A stretch of 64,000 bases of DNA from CAWUEX02 sp038148375 (GCA_038148375.1 JAYQVH010000001.1:379473-443472); one strand, 5' to 3'. Counted from the first letter of the stretch, positions 25,275 to 35,506 are shown. Translations and numbers: made by a program. Notes: generated by a model not told the origin, from the sequence alone.

Positions 25275-27556
25275 AATAGCGTCTCCGTTTTTAAGGCTCC
25301 ATGAGCGGCCATCAGGGCCATCTGCACCAGATCCGAGACGCTGGCTGTCATGGAGACGATCTGGGCCGGCTTCGACAGCCCCATCAGAATCGGACCCACA
25401 TTGGTGCCAAGCCCGTACATACCGACCAGTTTCGTCGAAATATTCGCGGCATGCAGACCCGGCATGAGCAACACATTCGCGGGTCCGGAAAGGCGGCAGA
25501 ACGGGTAAAGCTGCGCGCGCTTGGCCCCGAGTGCCGTCTCCACGCCCATTTCCCCGTCGTATTCGAAATCCGCGCCTTCGCGGTCGAGAATGGAGACGGC
25601 TTCGCGAATGCGCTCGGCAATGCCACCCGGCGGGTTACCGAAATTGGAATAAGATAAAAACGCGACCCTCGGTTCGTGTCCCATTGAGCGCGCCAGCGCG
25701 GCAGTTTGGCGTGCCATTTGAGTCAGATCGCGCGGCTCGGGCCGTTCCTTGACGGCGGTGTCGGCGACGAACAGGGTGCGGCCGTGACCGATCAACATGG
25801 TGACGGCAAACACCAGCTCGCCGGTGCGCGGCGCGATAACTTTGCGCACATCGTCAAGCGCTGTGTGATAACCGCGCGTCAGGCCCGTAACCATGGCGTC
25901 CGCATGACCGGCATCAATCATGCACGCGGCGAACACGTTGCGGTCCTGATTGACCATGCGCTGACAGTCTCGCAGCAGGGCGCCGCGCCGTTGCAGGCGG
26001 GCGTATAGGGTCTTCAGGTACGTCTCGTTGTGGACGGACTCTTTGGCATTGGTGATGACAATTCCTTCCAGATCGTCTTCACGAACGCCCATGTCTGCGA
26101 TCGCCTCTTCGATCTTGCGGCGGCGCGCAACCAATATGGCCTCACCGTATCCCGCATTGCGGAAAGCGATGGCAGCTCGGATGGCGCGCTCTTCTTCACC
26201 TTCGGCGAACACCACCCGGCGGGGATGGCGCGCCACTTCGGCAGAAATCACTTGCAGGCTCGTGACCGTCGGATCAAGACGCGCCGACAGCTCGGTCCGG
26301 TACGCATCCATGTCCTCAATTGGTTTCTGGGCGACGCCCGACTCCATCGCCGCTTGTGCGACCGCGGGTGGCACCGCCGCAATCAGACGCGGATCGAATG
26401 GCACAGGAATGATGTAGTCGCGTCCGTATTTGAGTTTGCGGCCCGAGTAGGCCGCCGCGACTTCGTCCGGCACATCTTCGCGTGCGAGGTCGGCGAGCGC
26501 ACGGGCGGCCGCGATCTTCATTTCGTCATTGATCGTGGTCGCGCGAACGTCCAGCGCACCGCGGAAGATAAACGGAAAGCCGAGCACGTTGTTAATCTGG
26601 TTCGGATAGTCGGAGCGCCCGGTCGCCATGATCACGTCATCGCGTACGGTTTCGACCTCTTCCGGTGTAATCTCCGGGTCAGGATTGGCCATGGCGAAGA
26701 TGATCGGCTGTTTGGCCATTGACTTGACCATCTCCGGCGTTACCGCGCCCTTGACCGAAAGTCCGAAAAACGCGTCCGCGCCGTCCATCGCATCGGCCAA
26801 TGTTCTCCGGTCGGTATCAACCGCGTGGGCCGACTTCCACTGGTTCATGCCGTCTTCGCGACCCTTATAAATCACACCTTTGGAATCACACATGATGACA
26901 TGGTCGTTGGGCACGCCCATCGCTTTGACGAGCTCAACGCAGGCAATGGCAGCCGCGCCCGCTCCGTTGACGACGATGCGAATGTCTTCAACGCTTCGCC
27001 CCGTCAAACTGCAGGCGTTGAACAGTCCGGCAGCAGCAATGATCGATGTGCCGTGCTGATCGTCGTGGAACACGGGAATGTTCATGAGTTCGCGCAGCCG
27101 CTGCTCGATGATGAAACACTCAGGCGCCTTGATATCTTCGAGATTGATGCCGCCGAACGTCGGCCCCAGGTATCGTACGCAGTTGACGAACTCGTCGACA
27201 TCGCGCGTGTCCACTTCCAGGTCGATGCCGTCCACATCGGCAAAGCGCTTGAACAGCACAGCCTTGCCCTCCATCACCGGCTTGGCGGCGGCGGCGCCCA
27301 GATCGCCGAGTCCCAACACCGCCGTTCCATTGGAAATGACGGCAACCAGATTTCCACGCGCGGTGTAATCGTAGACCTTGGCCGGGTCAGCGGCGATTTC
27401 GCGGCAGGGCGCGGCGACACCCGGTGAATACGCCAGAGCGAGGTCGCGCTGCGTCGTCAGCGGTTTGGTGGCGTGAATCTCGATTTTGCCCGGCCGCCCG
27501 GAGGCGTGCATGTCCAGCGCGTCTTGGTCGAGATTGCGGGCTGTCGTATTGCTCAT
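25271..27556 (-). CDS. maeB: NADP-dependent malic enzyme, MaeB type
   Basis: The 761-residue protein is a two-domain MaeB. The N-terminal malic enzyme domain (about 15-420) contains AYSPGVAAPCREIAADPAKV, VFHDDQHGTSIIAAAGLF, VVNGAGAAAIACVELVKAMG and VIFAMANPDPEITPEE. The C-terminal phosphotransacetylase-like domain (about 430-761) is usually regulatory and not catalytic for PTA. It decarboxylates malate to pyruvate with NADP+, supplying NADPH and linking the TCA cycle to pyruvate. The first gene of the leftward operon with the kinase and DUF3891 genes, all overlapping by four bases. A TTGGGT-N16-TACATA promoter precedes it. Confidence 0.95.
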   Translation of the reverse strand: MSNTTARNLDQDALDMHASGRPGKIEIHATKPLTTQRDLALAYSPGVAAPCREIAADPAKVYDYTARGNLVAVISNGTAVLGLGDLGAAAAKPVMEGKAVLFKRFADVDGIDLEVDTRDVDEFVNCVRYLGPTFGGINLEDIKAPECFIIEQRLRELMNIPVFHDDQHGTSIIAAAGLFNACSLTGRSVEDIRIVVNGAGAAAIACVELVKAMGVPNDHVIMCDSKGVIYKGREDGMNQWKSAHAVDTDRRTLADAMDGADAFFGLSVKGAVTPEMVKSMAKQPIIFAMANPDPEITPEEVETVRDDVIMATGRSDYPNQINNVLGFPFIFRGALDVRATTINDEMKIAAARALADLAREDVPDEVAAAYSGRKLKYGRDYIIPVPFDPRLIAAVPPAVAQAAMESGVAQKPIEDMDAYRTELSARLDPTVTSLQVISAEVARHPRRVVFAEGEEERAIRAAIAFRNAGYGEAILVARRRKIEEAIADMGVREDDLEGIVITNAKESVHNETYLKTLYARLQRRGALLRDCQRMVNQDRNVFAACMIDAGHADAMVTGLTRGYHTALDDVRKVIAPRTGELVFAVTMLIGHGRTLFVADTAVKERPEPRDLTQMARQTAALARSMGHEPRVAFLSYSNFGNPPGGIAERIREAVSILDREGADFEYDGEMGVETALGAKRAQLYPFCRLSGPANVLLMPGLHAANISTKLVGMYGLGTNVGPILMGLSKPAQIVSMTASVSDLVQMALMAAHGALKTETLL

Positions 27557-27582
27557 GAGCGGTATCCAGTTGAAAGTCTATA

Positions 27583-27610
27583 TATGTACGCAGTGTTCAC
27601 TTAAACCCAA
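27583..27610 (-). promoter_or_regulatory. Possible promoter for maeB-kinase-DUF3891
   Basis: On the minus strand TTGGGT (27610-27605) and TACATA (27588-27583) are 16 bases apart, and the maeB ATG at 27556 follows after about 26 bases. It lies in the 168-base divergent gap with mutS. Confidence 0.4.
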
Positions 27611-27724
27611 CAGTATGGCGGGAAGCAAGGGCAGGGACGTCCCGGCGCCTGCCGGTGAGCCGCGGCCAGACGCGGTTCGCAGAGCGTTTTCCCGAAGCGG
27701 CGACTGCGCTAGTCTGCCCTCATT

Positions 27725-30499
27725 GTGCCAGACGAAACCCATTCCATAGACAAACCCGCCTCTGAGGCGCCGCCGAAAAAACCGGATCCAGCCGCCGTGA
27801 CGCCGATGATGGCGCAGTATCTGTCGATCAAGGACGGTTATCCTGATGCTATGCTGTTCTATCGCATGGGCGATTTCTATGAACTTTTCTTTGATGACGC
27901 GAAACAGGCCGCGGCGGCGCTCGACATTGCCCTGACCAAACGCGGTCAGCATGCCGGGGAAGACATACCCATGTGCGGCGTGCCGGTGCATTCCCACGAA
28001 AGTTATCTGTCTAAGCTGATTCGCAAGGGCTTCAAGGTTGCGGTGTGCGAACAGTTGGAAGATCCGGCCGAGGCCAAAAAGCGCGGCTCGAAGGCTGTCG
28101 TCAAGCGCGATGTGGTTCGTTTGATTACTCCGGGCACGCTCACAGAAGACGCACTCTTGGATGCGCGCGCCCACAATGCCCTCGCAGCCGTGGCCTGTGC
28201 GGAAGGACAGTTTGCGCTTGCGTGGGCAGATGTCTCGACCGGTGACATTGAATTACAGGTGATGTCTGTAGATCGGCTCGCCATGGTGTTGGCGCGCGTT
28301 GCGCCCGGTGAATTACTGGTGTCGGACCGCCTATACGACGACGAGACCGTGCGCCCGATCATTCATCCTTATGACGACATTCTGACGCTAACGCCGGCCG
28401 TGCGCTTTGATTCCCAAAGTGCGGAGAAACGCCTGCACGACATCTACGGTATCAAGACTCTTGAAGCGTACGGAAATTTTTGCCGCGCGGAGATCTCCGC
28501 CGCCGGCGCGCTGGTGGCGTATATCGATCTGACGCAAAAGGGAAACCTGCCACGACTCAAACCGCTGCGCCAAATCGCGGACGGTGCGGTGATGGACATC
28601 GACAGCGCCACGCGCCGCAATCTCGAATTGACCCAGACACTGACCGGCGAACGCAAAGGCAGCCTGCTTGATGTCATCGACAAGACGCGCACGGGCGCCG
28701 GTGCCCGGTTACTTGCCGCCCGCCTTGCGGCACCCTTGACGGATCCCGTGGCCATTGGCGTTCGTCTCGATCAGGTTCAGGTGATGGTCGATGCGCCATC
28801 GCGGCGTCTATCCATTCGTGACACCCTCAAGGCCATTCCCGATGTTGAACGCGCGGTGACGCGGATCAGTCTGGACCGCGGCGGTCCGCGCGATTTGGCG
28901 GCCGTCCGGGATGCGCTGGTCCAGGCGCCGGCGCTCAAGGAGGCGGTTGCCGCCGCCATGACCGAGGCCGACGCCCTTGGTGAGTCTAAACCGTTCGCCA
29001 CTGTGATTCGCGATCTCGGAGAACACAGTGTGCTGGTCGACAAGCTGACCCGCGCATTGGCCGAGGACTTGCCCATGCTCACCCGCGATGGCGGGTTTAT
29101 CGCGAAAAACTACGACGCCACGCTCGATGAACTGCGTGAACTGCGCGACAACAGCCGTAAGCGTATTGCCGGTTTGCAGGCCAAGTACACTGAAGAGTCC
29201 GGCGTCTCGGCGTTGAAGATCAGACACAACAACGTGCTCGGCTACTACGTCGAAGTCCCGGCCCGGCACGGCGATACCTTGATGCCCGCGGCGCAAACGC
29301 AAGACGGCACCGAAGCGCGTGTCGGCAGGACGGCGTTCATTCACCGCCAGACGATGGCGAATGCAATGCGCTTTACCACGGTGGAACTTGGCGATCTTGA
29401 AGACCGTATCCGCTCCGCCGCCGATAAAGCGCTGGCCCTTGAACAGGAATTATTCAAGACGCTGACTGCCGACGTCTTGGCCCGCGCCGAGGACATCGTC
29501 ACCGCGGCGGCGGCTCTGGCCGAAATAGATGTTGCCGCCGGTTTGGCCCAGGTTGCGGTCGACCGCCGGTATACGCGACCGGTGATCGAAGATACGGCGG
29601 CATTCCAAATCGAGGACGGCCGTCATCCCGTTGTGGAAGCGGCCCTATCAAAAAATGCGGACGGCGCGTTTGTCGCGAACGGCTGCAACCTCGGCGCGGC
29701 CGCAGATGGTGCGCCCGGACGCTTGTGGCTCATTACCGGCCCCAACATGGCCGGTAAGTCGACCTATTTGCGGCAGAACGCGCTGATCGCCGTGCTGGCG
29801 CAAATGGGTGCCTATGTCCCGGCCGGATCTGTGCGTATCGGGGTGGTCGATCGGTTGTTCTCCCGTGTCGGCGCGGCGGACGACCTCGCCCGCGGCCGTT
29901 CGACCTTTATGGTCGAAATGGTCGAGACGGCGGCCATCCTCAACCAGGCCACAGAAAAATCATTGGTGATCCTGGACGAAATCGGCCGTGGCACCGCCAC
30001 GTTCGACGGACTGTCGATCGCCTGGGCGGCACTTGAATATCTGCACGACGCCAATCGCTGCCGTGCCTTGTTCGCCACCCACTATCACGAGCTCACGGCC
30101 TTGGCAGACAAGCTTGGCGACCTCACACCCCATCATATGAAAGTTCAGGATTGGCAGGGCGATATCATCTTCCTGCATGAGGTGGCGCCGGGTGCCGCCG
30201 ACCGGTCTTACGGCATTCACGTTGCCAAGCTGGCGGGACTCCCGGATGCCGTCATTGCCCGTGCCGAACACGTGTTGCACAAACTTGAGCAGGGTGACGA
30301 GTCCGCGTCCGCCGGCCGGCTGGCAGAAGATCTTCCCCTGTTTTCGCTCCAGCCCGCCCACGCGCCGCCTGTGTCCCAGCCCAAAGAGTCGCCGGTCGAA
30401 AAAGCGCTGGCTGACATCGCGCCAGACGATCTCACGCCCAAACAGGCCTTGGATGCGCTGTACCGGTTGCGCGCCCTCCTGGCGGCAGACGGCGCGTGA
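27725..30499 (+). CDS. mutS: DNA mismatch repair protein MutS
   Basis: The 924-residue protein has the MutS mismatch-binding domain, MAQYLSIKDGYPDAMLFYRM then GDFYELFFDDAK with the Phe-X-Glu that contacts the mismatch, and the C-terminal ATPase with GPNMAGKSTYLRQ (Walker A, about 672-680), VILDEIGRGTATFDGLSIAW (Walker B/signature) and ALFATHYHELTALA. It starts mismatch repair with MutL, which is not in the window. It begins with GTG at 27725. The about 50-residue C-terminal tail holds a putative tetramerisation helix. It is divergent from maeB. Confidence 0.97.
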   Translation: MPDETHSIDKPASEAPPKKPDPAAVTPMMAQYLSIKDGYPDAMLFYRMGDFYELFFDDAKQAAAALDIALTKRGQHAGEDIPMCGVPVHSHESYLSKLIRKGFKVAVCEQLEDPAEAKKRGSKAVVKRDVVRLITPGTLTEDALLDARAHNALAAVACAEGQFALAWADVSTGDIELQVMSVDRLAMVLARVAPGELLVSDRLYDDETVRPIIHPYDDILTLTPAVRFDSQSAEKRLHDIYGIKTLEAYGNFCRAEISAAGALVAYIDLTQKGNLPRLKPLRQIADGAVMDIDSATRRNLELTQTLTGERKGSLLDVIDKTRTGAGARLLAARLAAPLTDPVAIGVRLDQVQVMVDAPSRRLSIRDTLKAIPDVERAVTRISLDRGGPRDLAAVRDALVQAPALKEAVAAAMTEADALGESKPFATVIRDLGEHSVLVDKLTRALAEDLPMLTRDGGFIAKNYDATLDELRELRDNSRKRIAGLQAKYTEESGVSALKIRHNNVLGYYVEVPARHGDTLMPAAQTQDGTEARVGRTAFIHRQTMANAMRFTTVELGDLEDRIRSAADKALALEQELFKTLTADVLARAEDIVTAAAALAEIDVAAGLAQVAVDRRYTRPVIEDTAAFQIEDGRHPVVEAALSKNADGAFVANGCNLGAAADGAPGRLWLITGPNMAGKSTYLRQNALIAVLAQMGAYVPAGSVRIGVVDRLFSRVGAADDLARGRSTFMVEMVETAAILNQATEKSLVILDEIGRGTATFDGLSIAWAALEYLHDANRCRALFATHYHELTALADKLGDLTPHHMKVQDWQGDIIFLHEVAPGAADRSYGIHVAKLAGLPDAVIARAEHVLHKLEQGDESASAGRLAEDLPLFSLQPAHAPPVSQPKESPVEKALADIAPDDLTPKQALDALYRLRALLAADGA

Positions 30500-30567
30500 C
30501 CCTATATTAAGAGGTGGTATAGTTTCCGCTCACGTGCCCGTTCCGATGCTGTTTATGGAGGCCTGAT

Positions 30568-30954
30568 ATGGCGTTCTCCTTCAATCAGGACCGGCCCAAT
30601 CCGCCAGCCATCGCCCGCATCCTCAATTTCATGGGATGGATGAGCATACTCGGCTGTATTCTCGGCATCATCCTTGCGTTCTCCGGCTATCCGTGGGTCA
30701 ACGAAATCTATGCCCTGGGTGGGTCTTGCGTGTCCGTATTGCTCGGTGTTCTGTTCATCGGACAGGCCAAGACCCTTGAGGCCCTGACCATTCTGAATGC
30801 GAGAATGAAGTCCCGGTTTGCGCTCGAAGGCTTAGGCGGTTCTGCAGCGCTGGGCGAAAAAACCAGCCGGCCGCCCATCATTCCGCAGCGCAAGGAGCGG
30901 GTGGTCAAGATTTCCCCTGAGGATGCCCGCCGCTCCGGTATTCGCCCCAGTTAA
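30568..30954 (+). CDS. Small membrane protein of unknown function
   Basis: The 128-residue protein has two predicted membrane helices: about residues 21-40 (GWMSILGCILGIILAFSGY) and about 48-68, followed by a long basic, probably cytoplasmic tail that ends KERVVKISPEDARRSGIRPS. I do not recognise a family. It lies 68 bases past mutS and 86 bases before glnD in the same direction, so it may be part of that unit. The spacer after it has a hairpin. Codon use looks like that of its neighbours and the frame is uninterrupted, which supports a real gene. Confidence 0.6.
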   Translation: MAFSFNQDRPNPPAIARILNFMGWMSILGCILGIILAFSGYPWVNEIYALGGSCVSVLLGVLFIGQAKTLEALTILNARMKSRFALEGLGGSAALGEKTSRPPIIPQRKERVVKISPEDARRSGIRPS

Positions 30955-30978
30955 GTCCGCACCCTGGCGCGGTGGCGT

Positions 30979-30996
30979 GCCCGGTCATGGCCGGGC
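30979..30996 (+). repeat. Hairpin upstream of glnD
   Basis: GCCCGG (30979-30984), loop TCATGG, CCGGGC (30991-30996) gives a 6-base-pair stem. No T-run follows, so it may weaken read-through from mutS or simply be chance in GC-rich DNA. Confidence 0.25.
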
Positions 30997-31040
30997 GCGG
31001 CCGCACGTTCTATAGTGGGTGGTCTTGTGAAGGCCGCTCC

Positions 31041-33824
31041 GTGACAAAAATTCAATCGCCCCGCACCCTCATTGACCGCAATGCGCTGAACGGCCGCTTG
31101 GACAGCCGTGTCGGCGGGGACGTCGCGGACTCCCAGGTGCGCCCCATTCTGATGGAGGAGCTGGCAGCCGCTCTCGAAAGCGGACGGCTGGAAGTGCGCC
31201 GCCGCCTCGAATCCGGCGCAACCACCGGGGCGACGACCATTGTCGAGCTGTCTTACCTGACGGATCAGCTTTTGCGCGTCTTGTATGACTTTGCCACCGC
31301 GCGTGTCTTTAAGCGCGGTGTACCGACGACCGGCGAAAAGATCAGTTTGTTGGCGGTCGGCGGTTACGGGCGCGGCGAACTCGCGCCGGCGTCCGATCTC
31401 GATCTCCTGTTTTTGTTGCCGTACAAGAAAACACCGTTCTCCGAGAACCTGATCGAATACATGCTCTACGTGTTGTGGGACCTCGGCTTTAAGGTCGGTC
31501 ACGCCGTGCGCAGCGTCAGCGACAACATTCAGATGGCGCGGGCAGATATGACCATTCGCACCGCGCTTTTGGAGTCCCGGTGGCTGTGGGGTGATCAGAC
31601 CCTCGCCAAGGAACTGCAGGATCGCTTTCGCGCCGATGTCGTGGAAGGCACGGGCATGGCCTTTGTCGAAGCCAAGCTGGCGGAACGCAACGCCCGTCAC
31701 GAACGCCTCGGTGACAGCCGCTATGTGCTCGAACCCAACGTCAAAGAAGACAAAGGCGGTCTGCGTGATCTGCACACGCTGTATTGGATCGCGCGGTACT
31801 TGTATGGCGTTTCCGATATGGACGGACTGGTTGAGCGTGGCATCATTCACGATGACGCAGCTGCCCGGTTCCGCAAAGCGCATGACTTCCTGAGGACCGT
31901 GCGCTGTCACATTCACTACCTTACCGGTCGCCCGGAAAACAGGCTGACCTTCGATTTGCAGCCGCGGCTTGCCGAACGTATGGGCTACACGGATCATGCC
32001 GGCGGCAGCGCCGTCGAACGCTTCATGAAGCACTATTTTCTTATCGCGAAAGATGTTGGCGATCTCACGCGCATCTTCTCCGCCGTGCTTGAAGAGAAGG
32101 AACGCCGTAAGCCAATCTTCAGGTTGCCCTCAGCGCTGCGCCGCCGGACTCTCGAAGGATTTGTTGTTGAAGGCGGCCGCATTTCCATCGAGACGGAAGA
32201 TGCGTTCCGGCAGAATCCGCTTAAGCTCATCCGAATATTTCACGTTGCTCAGGATAATGGTCTCGATCTGCATCCCCGCGCACTTGAAGCTATCACGCGC
32301 GACATCAATCTCATTTCTGACGTGCGCGACGACGAAGACGCGAACCGAATGTTCATCGACATACTGACATACCCCGCCGGTCCCGAGACCATACTGCGCC
32401 TGATGAACGAAGGTGGTGTGTTCGGTGGTTTCGTCCCCGATTTTGGCCGTGTCGTTGCCCAAATGCAGTTCGACATGTACCACGTGTATACGACGGACGA
32501 GCACACCATCCGAGCCATCGGCATTCTGCATCGCATTGAGTCCGGTGCGCTTAAGGACGAACTGCCGATCGCAACGGAAATTGTGCACAAGGTTCAGTCG
32601 CGCCGCGCGCTTTATGTCGCCGTATTGCTGCACGATATCGCCAAAGGACGCGGTGGGGATCATTCGGAACTTGGCGCCGAAATCGCCCAGACACTGTGCC
32701 CACGCTTCGGCCTCACGGATGAGGAAACGGAAACGGTCAGCTGGCTGGTGCGCCATCACCTTTTGATGAGCAATACCGCGTTCAAGCGCGACCTGGACGA
32801 TCCGAAAACGATTTCCGATTTTTGCGGCATCGTTCAGTCGCTGGAACGGCTCAAACTTCTGCTCGTTCTGACCTGCGCCGACATCCGGGCGGTCGGCCCC
32901 AATGTGTGGAACGAATGGAAAGCGACGCTCTTGCGGGAAATCTATACCCGTGCGGACGAACGGATGTCGGCGGGTCAATCGACGGACTCGCTGGACGCCC
33001 GCATCGAACGCGCGAGGCAGGCTCTTGCCGAACGCCTGTCCGACTGGCCGGAGGCCGAGCGCGAAGACTTTGTGTGGTCGGGATCGCCGGCCTACTGGGT
33101 GACCTACGACACCGATACTCATGAACGCCATGCACGCTTTGTCCGCGATGCCGAAGCCAGCGATCAGAAAATCGCCGTTTCCTTCGAGGCCGGCCGAAAG
33201 TTACCCGCGACCGAGATGCTTATCTATACGCCCGATCATCCCGGGTTGTTTTCCAAGATTGCCGGGGCGCTGTCGCTCTCCAATGTTTCGATTGTCGATG
33301 CGAAGATCCTGACTTTGTCGAACGGCATGGCGCTCGACACCTTCATGATTCAGGACTTCACGGGCGCGCCGATAGCGACGGAAACCAAGATGAATCGCAT
33401 CAAGGCGCGCGTTATTGCAGCGCTCGAAGGCCGGCTTCGGCTGGATCGCGAACTTAAGAATATAAAGCCGCCGATTAACGATCGCTCTCAGGCCCTCGAA
33501 GCACCGCCGCGCGTGATTATCGATAACACGGCCTCAAAAGTTTTCAGCGTAATCGAAGTCAATGGCCACGACCGGCCGGGCTTGTTGTTCGACATTACGG
33601 CGGCAATCTCTCAGCTCGGATTGCAAATCGCGTCGGCGCACATCTCGACTTACGGCGAGCGCGTGGTCGATGTGTTCTATGTCAAAGATATCTTTGGCAT
33701 GAAGGTAGAAAACGACAGCAAGATCCGGCAAATCCGAGACGAACTCGGCAAGGCCATCGGGGTGCCTGACGAATTCTCGGTCCGCAGGCCCAAGTCCGCG
33801 CCTGCTTCGACTGCCGCAGAATAA
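31041..33824 (+). CDS. glnD: Bifunctional uridylyltransferase/uridylyl-removing enzyme GlnD
   Basis: From the GTG at 31041 (GAAGG upstream) the protein has 927 residues. The nucleotidyltransferase motif VGGYGRGELAPASDLDLLFL (about 106-125) is followed by an HD domain with LLHDIAKGRGGDHSELG (about 528-545) and two C-terminal ACT domains, IYTPDHPGLFSKIAGALS (about 727) and VNGHDRPGLLFDITAAI (about 839). GlnD uridylylates PII proteins when nitrogen is scarce and removes UMP when glutamine is plentiful. A longer in-frame start at 30972 adds residues with no homology. murJ follows in the same direction. Confidence 0.96.
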   Translation: MTKIQSPRTLIDRNALNGRLDSRVGGDVADSQVRPILMEELAAALESGRLEVRRRLESGATTGATTIVELSYLTDQLLRVLYDFATARVFKRGVPTTGEKISLLAVGGYGRGELAPASDLDLLFLLPYKKTPFSENLIEYMLYVLWDLGFKVGHAVRSVSDNIQMARADMTIRTALLESRWLWGDQTLAKELQDRFRADVVEGTGMAFVEAKLAERNARHERLGDSRYVLEPNVKEDKGGLRDLHTLYWIARYLYGVSDMDGLVERGIIHDDAAARFRKAHDFLRTVRCHIHYLTGRPENRLTFDLQPRLAERMGYTDHAGGSAVERFMKHYFLIAKDVGDLTRIFSAVLEEKERRKPIFRLPSALRRRTLEGFVVEGGRISIETEDAFRQNPLKLIRIFHVAQDNGLDLHPRALEAITRDINLISDVRDDEDANRMFIDILTYPAGPETILRLMNEGGVFGGFVPDFGRVVAQMQFDMYHVYTTDEHTIRAIGILHRIESGALKDELPIATEIVHKVQSRRALYVAVLLHDIAKGRGGDHSELGAEIAQTLCPRFGLTDEETETVSWLVRHHLLMSNTAFKRDLDDPKTISDFCGIVQSLERLKLLLVLTCADIRAVGPNVWNEWKATLLREIYTRADERMSAGQSTDSLDARIERARQALAERLSDWPEAEREDFVWSGSPAYWVTYDTDTHERHARFVRDAEASDQKIAVSFEAGRKLPATEMLIYTPDHPGLFSKIAGALSLSNVSIVDAKILTLSNGMALDTFMIQDFTGAPIATETKMNRIKARVIAALEGRLRLDRELKNIKPPINDRSQALEAPPRVIIDNTASKVFSVIEVNGHDRPGLLFDITAAISQLGLQIASAHISTYGERVVDVFYVKDIFGMKVENDSKIRQIRDELGKAIGVPDEFSVRRPKSAPASTAAE

Positions 33825-33892
33825 GCTTTCGCCTTGGTTTCGACGCACCTCAGCCCTCTCTATGCCTTCGTCATGGAGTGGGTTAAACCTTC

Positions 33893-35506
33893 ATGATGAC
33901 TCAGCGCACCTCATTGCTACGGGCTTTCGCCACCGTCGGCGGCATGACGTTGATCAGCCGTGTGACTGGTTTCGTGCGCGACATTCTGATCGCCGGTGTG
34001 CTCGGCGCCGGAGTGGCTGCTGACGCCTTCCTCATCGCCTTTCAGTTTCCCAATCTGTTCCGGAGGCTGTTCGCTGAAGGCGCGTTCTCGGCCGGTTTCG
34101 TGCCGATTTTCTCCGAAACTCTGGAACGCGACGGACGCGATGCTGCCAGACGTTTCGCTGAAGAAGCGTTCGCTGTCTTAGCGGTTGCCGTCCTGGCGCT
34201 CGTTCTGGTGATGATGATTGCCATGCCCGTCGCTCTGTATGCCATCGCGCCCGGCTTCGATCGCGTGCCCGGGCAAATGGAACGCGCGACGGAACTGGCC
34301 CGTATCGCGTTTCCCTATCTGTTTTTTATCTCGCTGGTCTCGCTGCAATCGGGCGTGCTGAATGCGCTCGATCGATTTGCTGCCGCTGCGGCAACCCCGA
34401 TTTTACTTAACCTCACTTTGATCTCAGCTGTCGGCGTCGCGGTAACCAGCGGTCTTGAACCCGCGTTCGCGCTGGCGTGCGGGGTGTCCCTCGCCGGGGT
34501 TGTACAATTCGCATGGATGACGCAACGCGTTCGTGCGGCCGGCTTGCCGATTCGCTGGGCGCGCCCGCGTCTGACGCCTCAGGTGAAAACCTTGTTGCGC
34601 CGTATCTTGCCCGTGGTGTTCGGTGCGAGCCTGTATCAGCTCAATTTGCTGGTCGACAAAATCATCGCAACTCTTGTCGCGGTCGGCGCTGTGTCATGGC
34701 TGTACTTCGCGGACAGGGTCAATCAGTTGCCACTCGGGGTTATCGGCGTCGGCATCGGCGTTGCCCTCTTGCCGATGCTGTCGCGCGCCATACAGGGCGG
34801 TCGAGACAGCGAAGCGGCAAACGTGCAGAACCGGGCCATTGAAATTAGTCTAACTCTCACACTCCCTGCCGCTGCCGGCATCCTCGTGCTGGCAGGACCA
34901 ATCGCTGCGACCCTCTACGAACGTGGTGCCTTCACCAGCGCCGATCGCGACGCTGTCGCCGCCGCGCTGGCGGCTTTTGCCGGCGGCTTGCCGGCCTATG
35001 TGCTGATCAAAGCTCTGGCACCCGGATTCTTCGGCCGCCATGACACGGCCACGCCGGTGAAAGTGTCGGCCCTGGCAATGGCTCTCAATGTTGTTCTCAA
35101 CCTGGCGCTGATGGGACCCCTCGGTCATGTCGGCATAGCCTTGGCGACCGCCCTGGCGGCCTGGGTCAACGCTGGTTTGCTCGGCTGGATCCTGCACCGC
35201 CGCGGCCATTGGCTGGCGGATGAGAGGCTGCGCCGGCGCGTGCCGCGGATCATGGTGTCCTGTTCGGTTATGGTCGCCGCTGTTTGGGCGGCCTTGGCCG
35301 CCGCCACGACCGTTGCCGGACCGGTGTTCGGCGACCCCGGCCTCGCCGCAGGATCTGAGCCCGCTCGCGCCTTTATTCTCGCTGTGCTCATAGCTGGCGG
35401 CGGCGCCGTCTACGCCGCGGCGTTGCTGATCACGGGCGGGGCTGCGATGAGCGATCTGAAAAGCCTGCGCCGCGCCCCGGCGGCGGAGCCTCCGCCGTCA
35501 GCTTGA
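33893..35506 (+). CDS. murJ: Lipid II flippase MurJ
   Basis: The 537-residue protein is full length for MurJ with about 14 membrane helices. Signature stretches are LISRVTGFVRDILIAGVLGA, FQFPNLFRRLFAEGAFSAGF and FADRVNQLPLGVIGVGIGVA, including the conserved charged positions of the central cavity. It flips lipid II across the inner membrane for peptidoglycan synthesis. Two ATGs at 33893 and 33896 could start it; both keep the same protein apart from one residue. It lies 68 bases downstream of glnD, a common glnD-murJ-trpS order in alphaproteobacteria, with trpS next. Confidence 0.95.
   Translation: MMTQRTSLLRAFATVGGMTLISRVTGFVRDILIAGVLGAGVAADAFLIAFQFPNLFRRLFAEGAFSAGFVPIFSETLERDGRDAARRFAEEAFAVLAVAVLALVLVMMIAMPVALYAIAPGFDRVPGQMERATELARIAFPYLFFISLVSLQSGVLNALDRFAAAAATPILLNLTLISAVGVAVTSGLEPAFALACGVSLAGVVQFAWMTQRVRAAGLPIRWARPRLTPQVKTLLRRILPVVFGASLYQLNLLVDKIIATLVAVGAVSWLYFADRVNQLPLGVIGVGIGVALLPMLSRAIQGGRDSEAANVQNRAIEISLTLTLPAAAGILVLAGPIAATLYERGAFTSADRDAVAAALAAFAGGLPAYVLIKALAPGFFGRHDTATPVKVSALAMALNVVLNLALMGPLGHVGIALATALAAWVNAGLLGWILHRRGHWLADERLRRRVPRIMVSCSVMVAAVWAALAAATTVAGPVFGDPGLAAGSEPARAFILAVLIAGGGAVYAAALLITGGAAMSDLKSLRRAPAAEPPPSA

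Noticed and set aside
30951..32033. Open frame of 360 codons antisense to the start of glnD
   Set aside because: The glnD nucleotidyltransferase domain is intact on the other strand; the antisense product is not recognisable.
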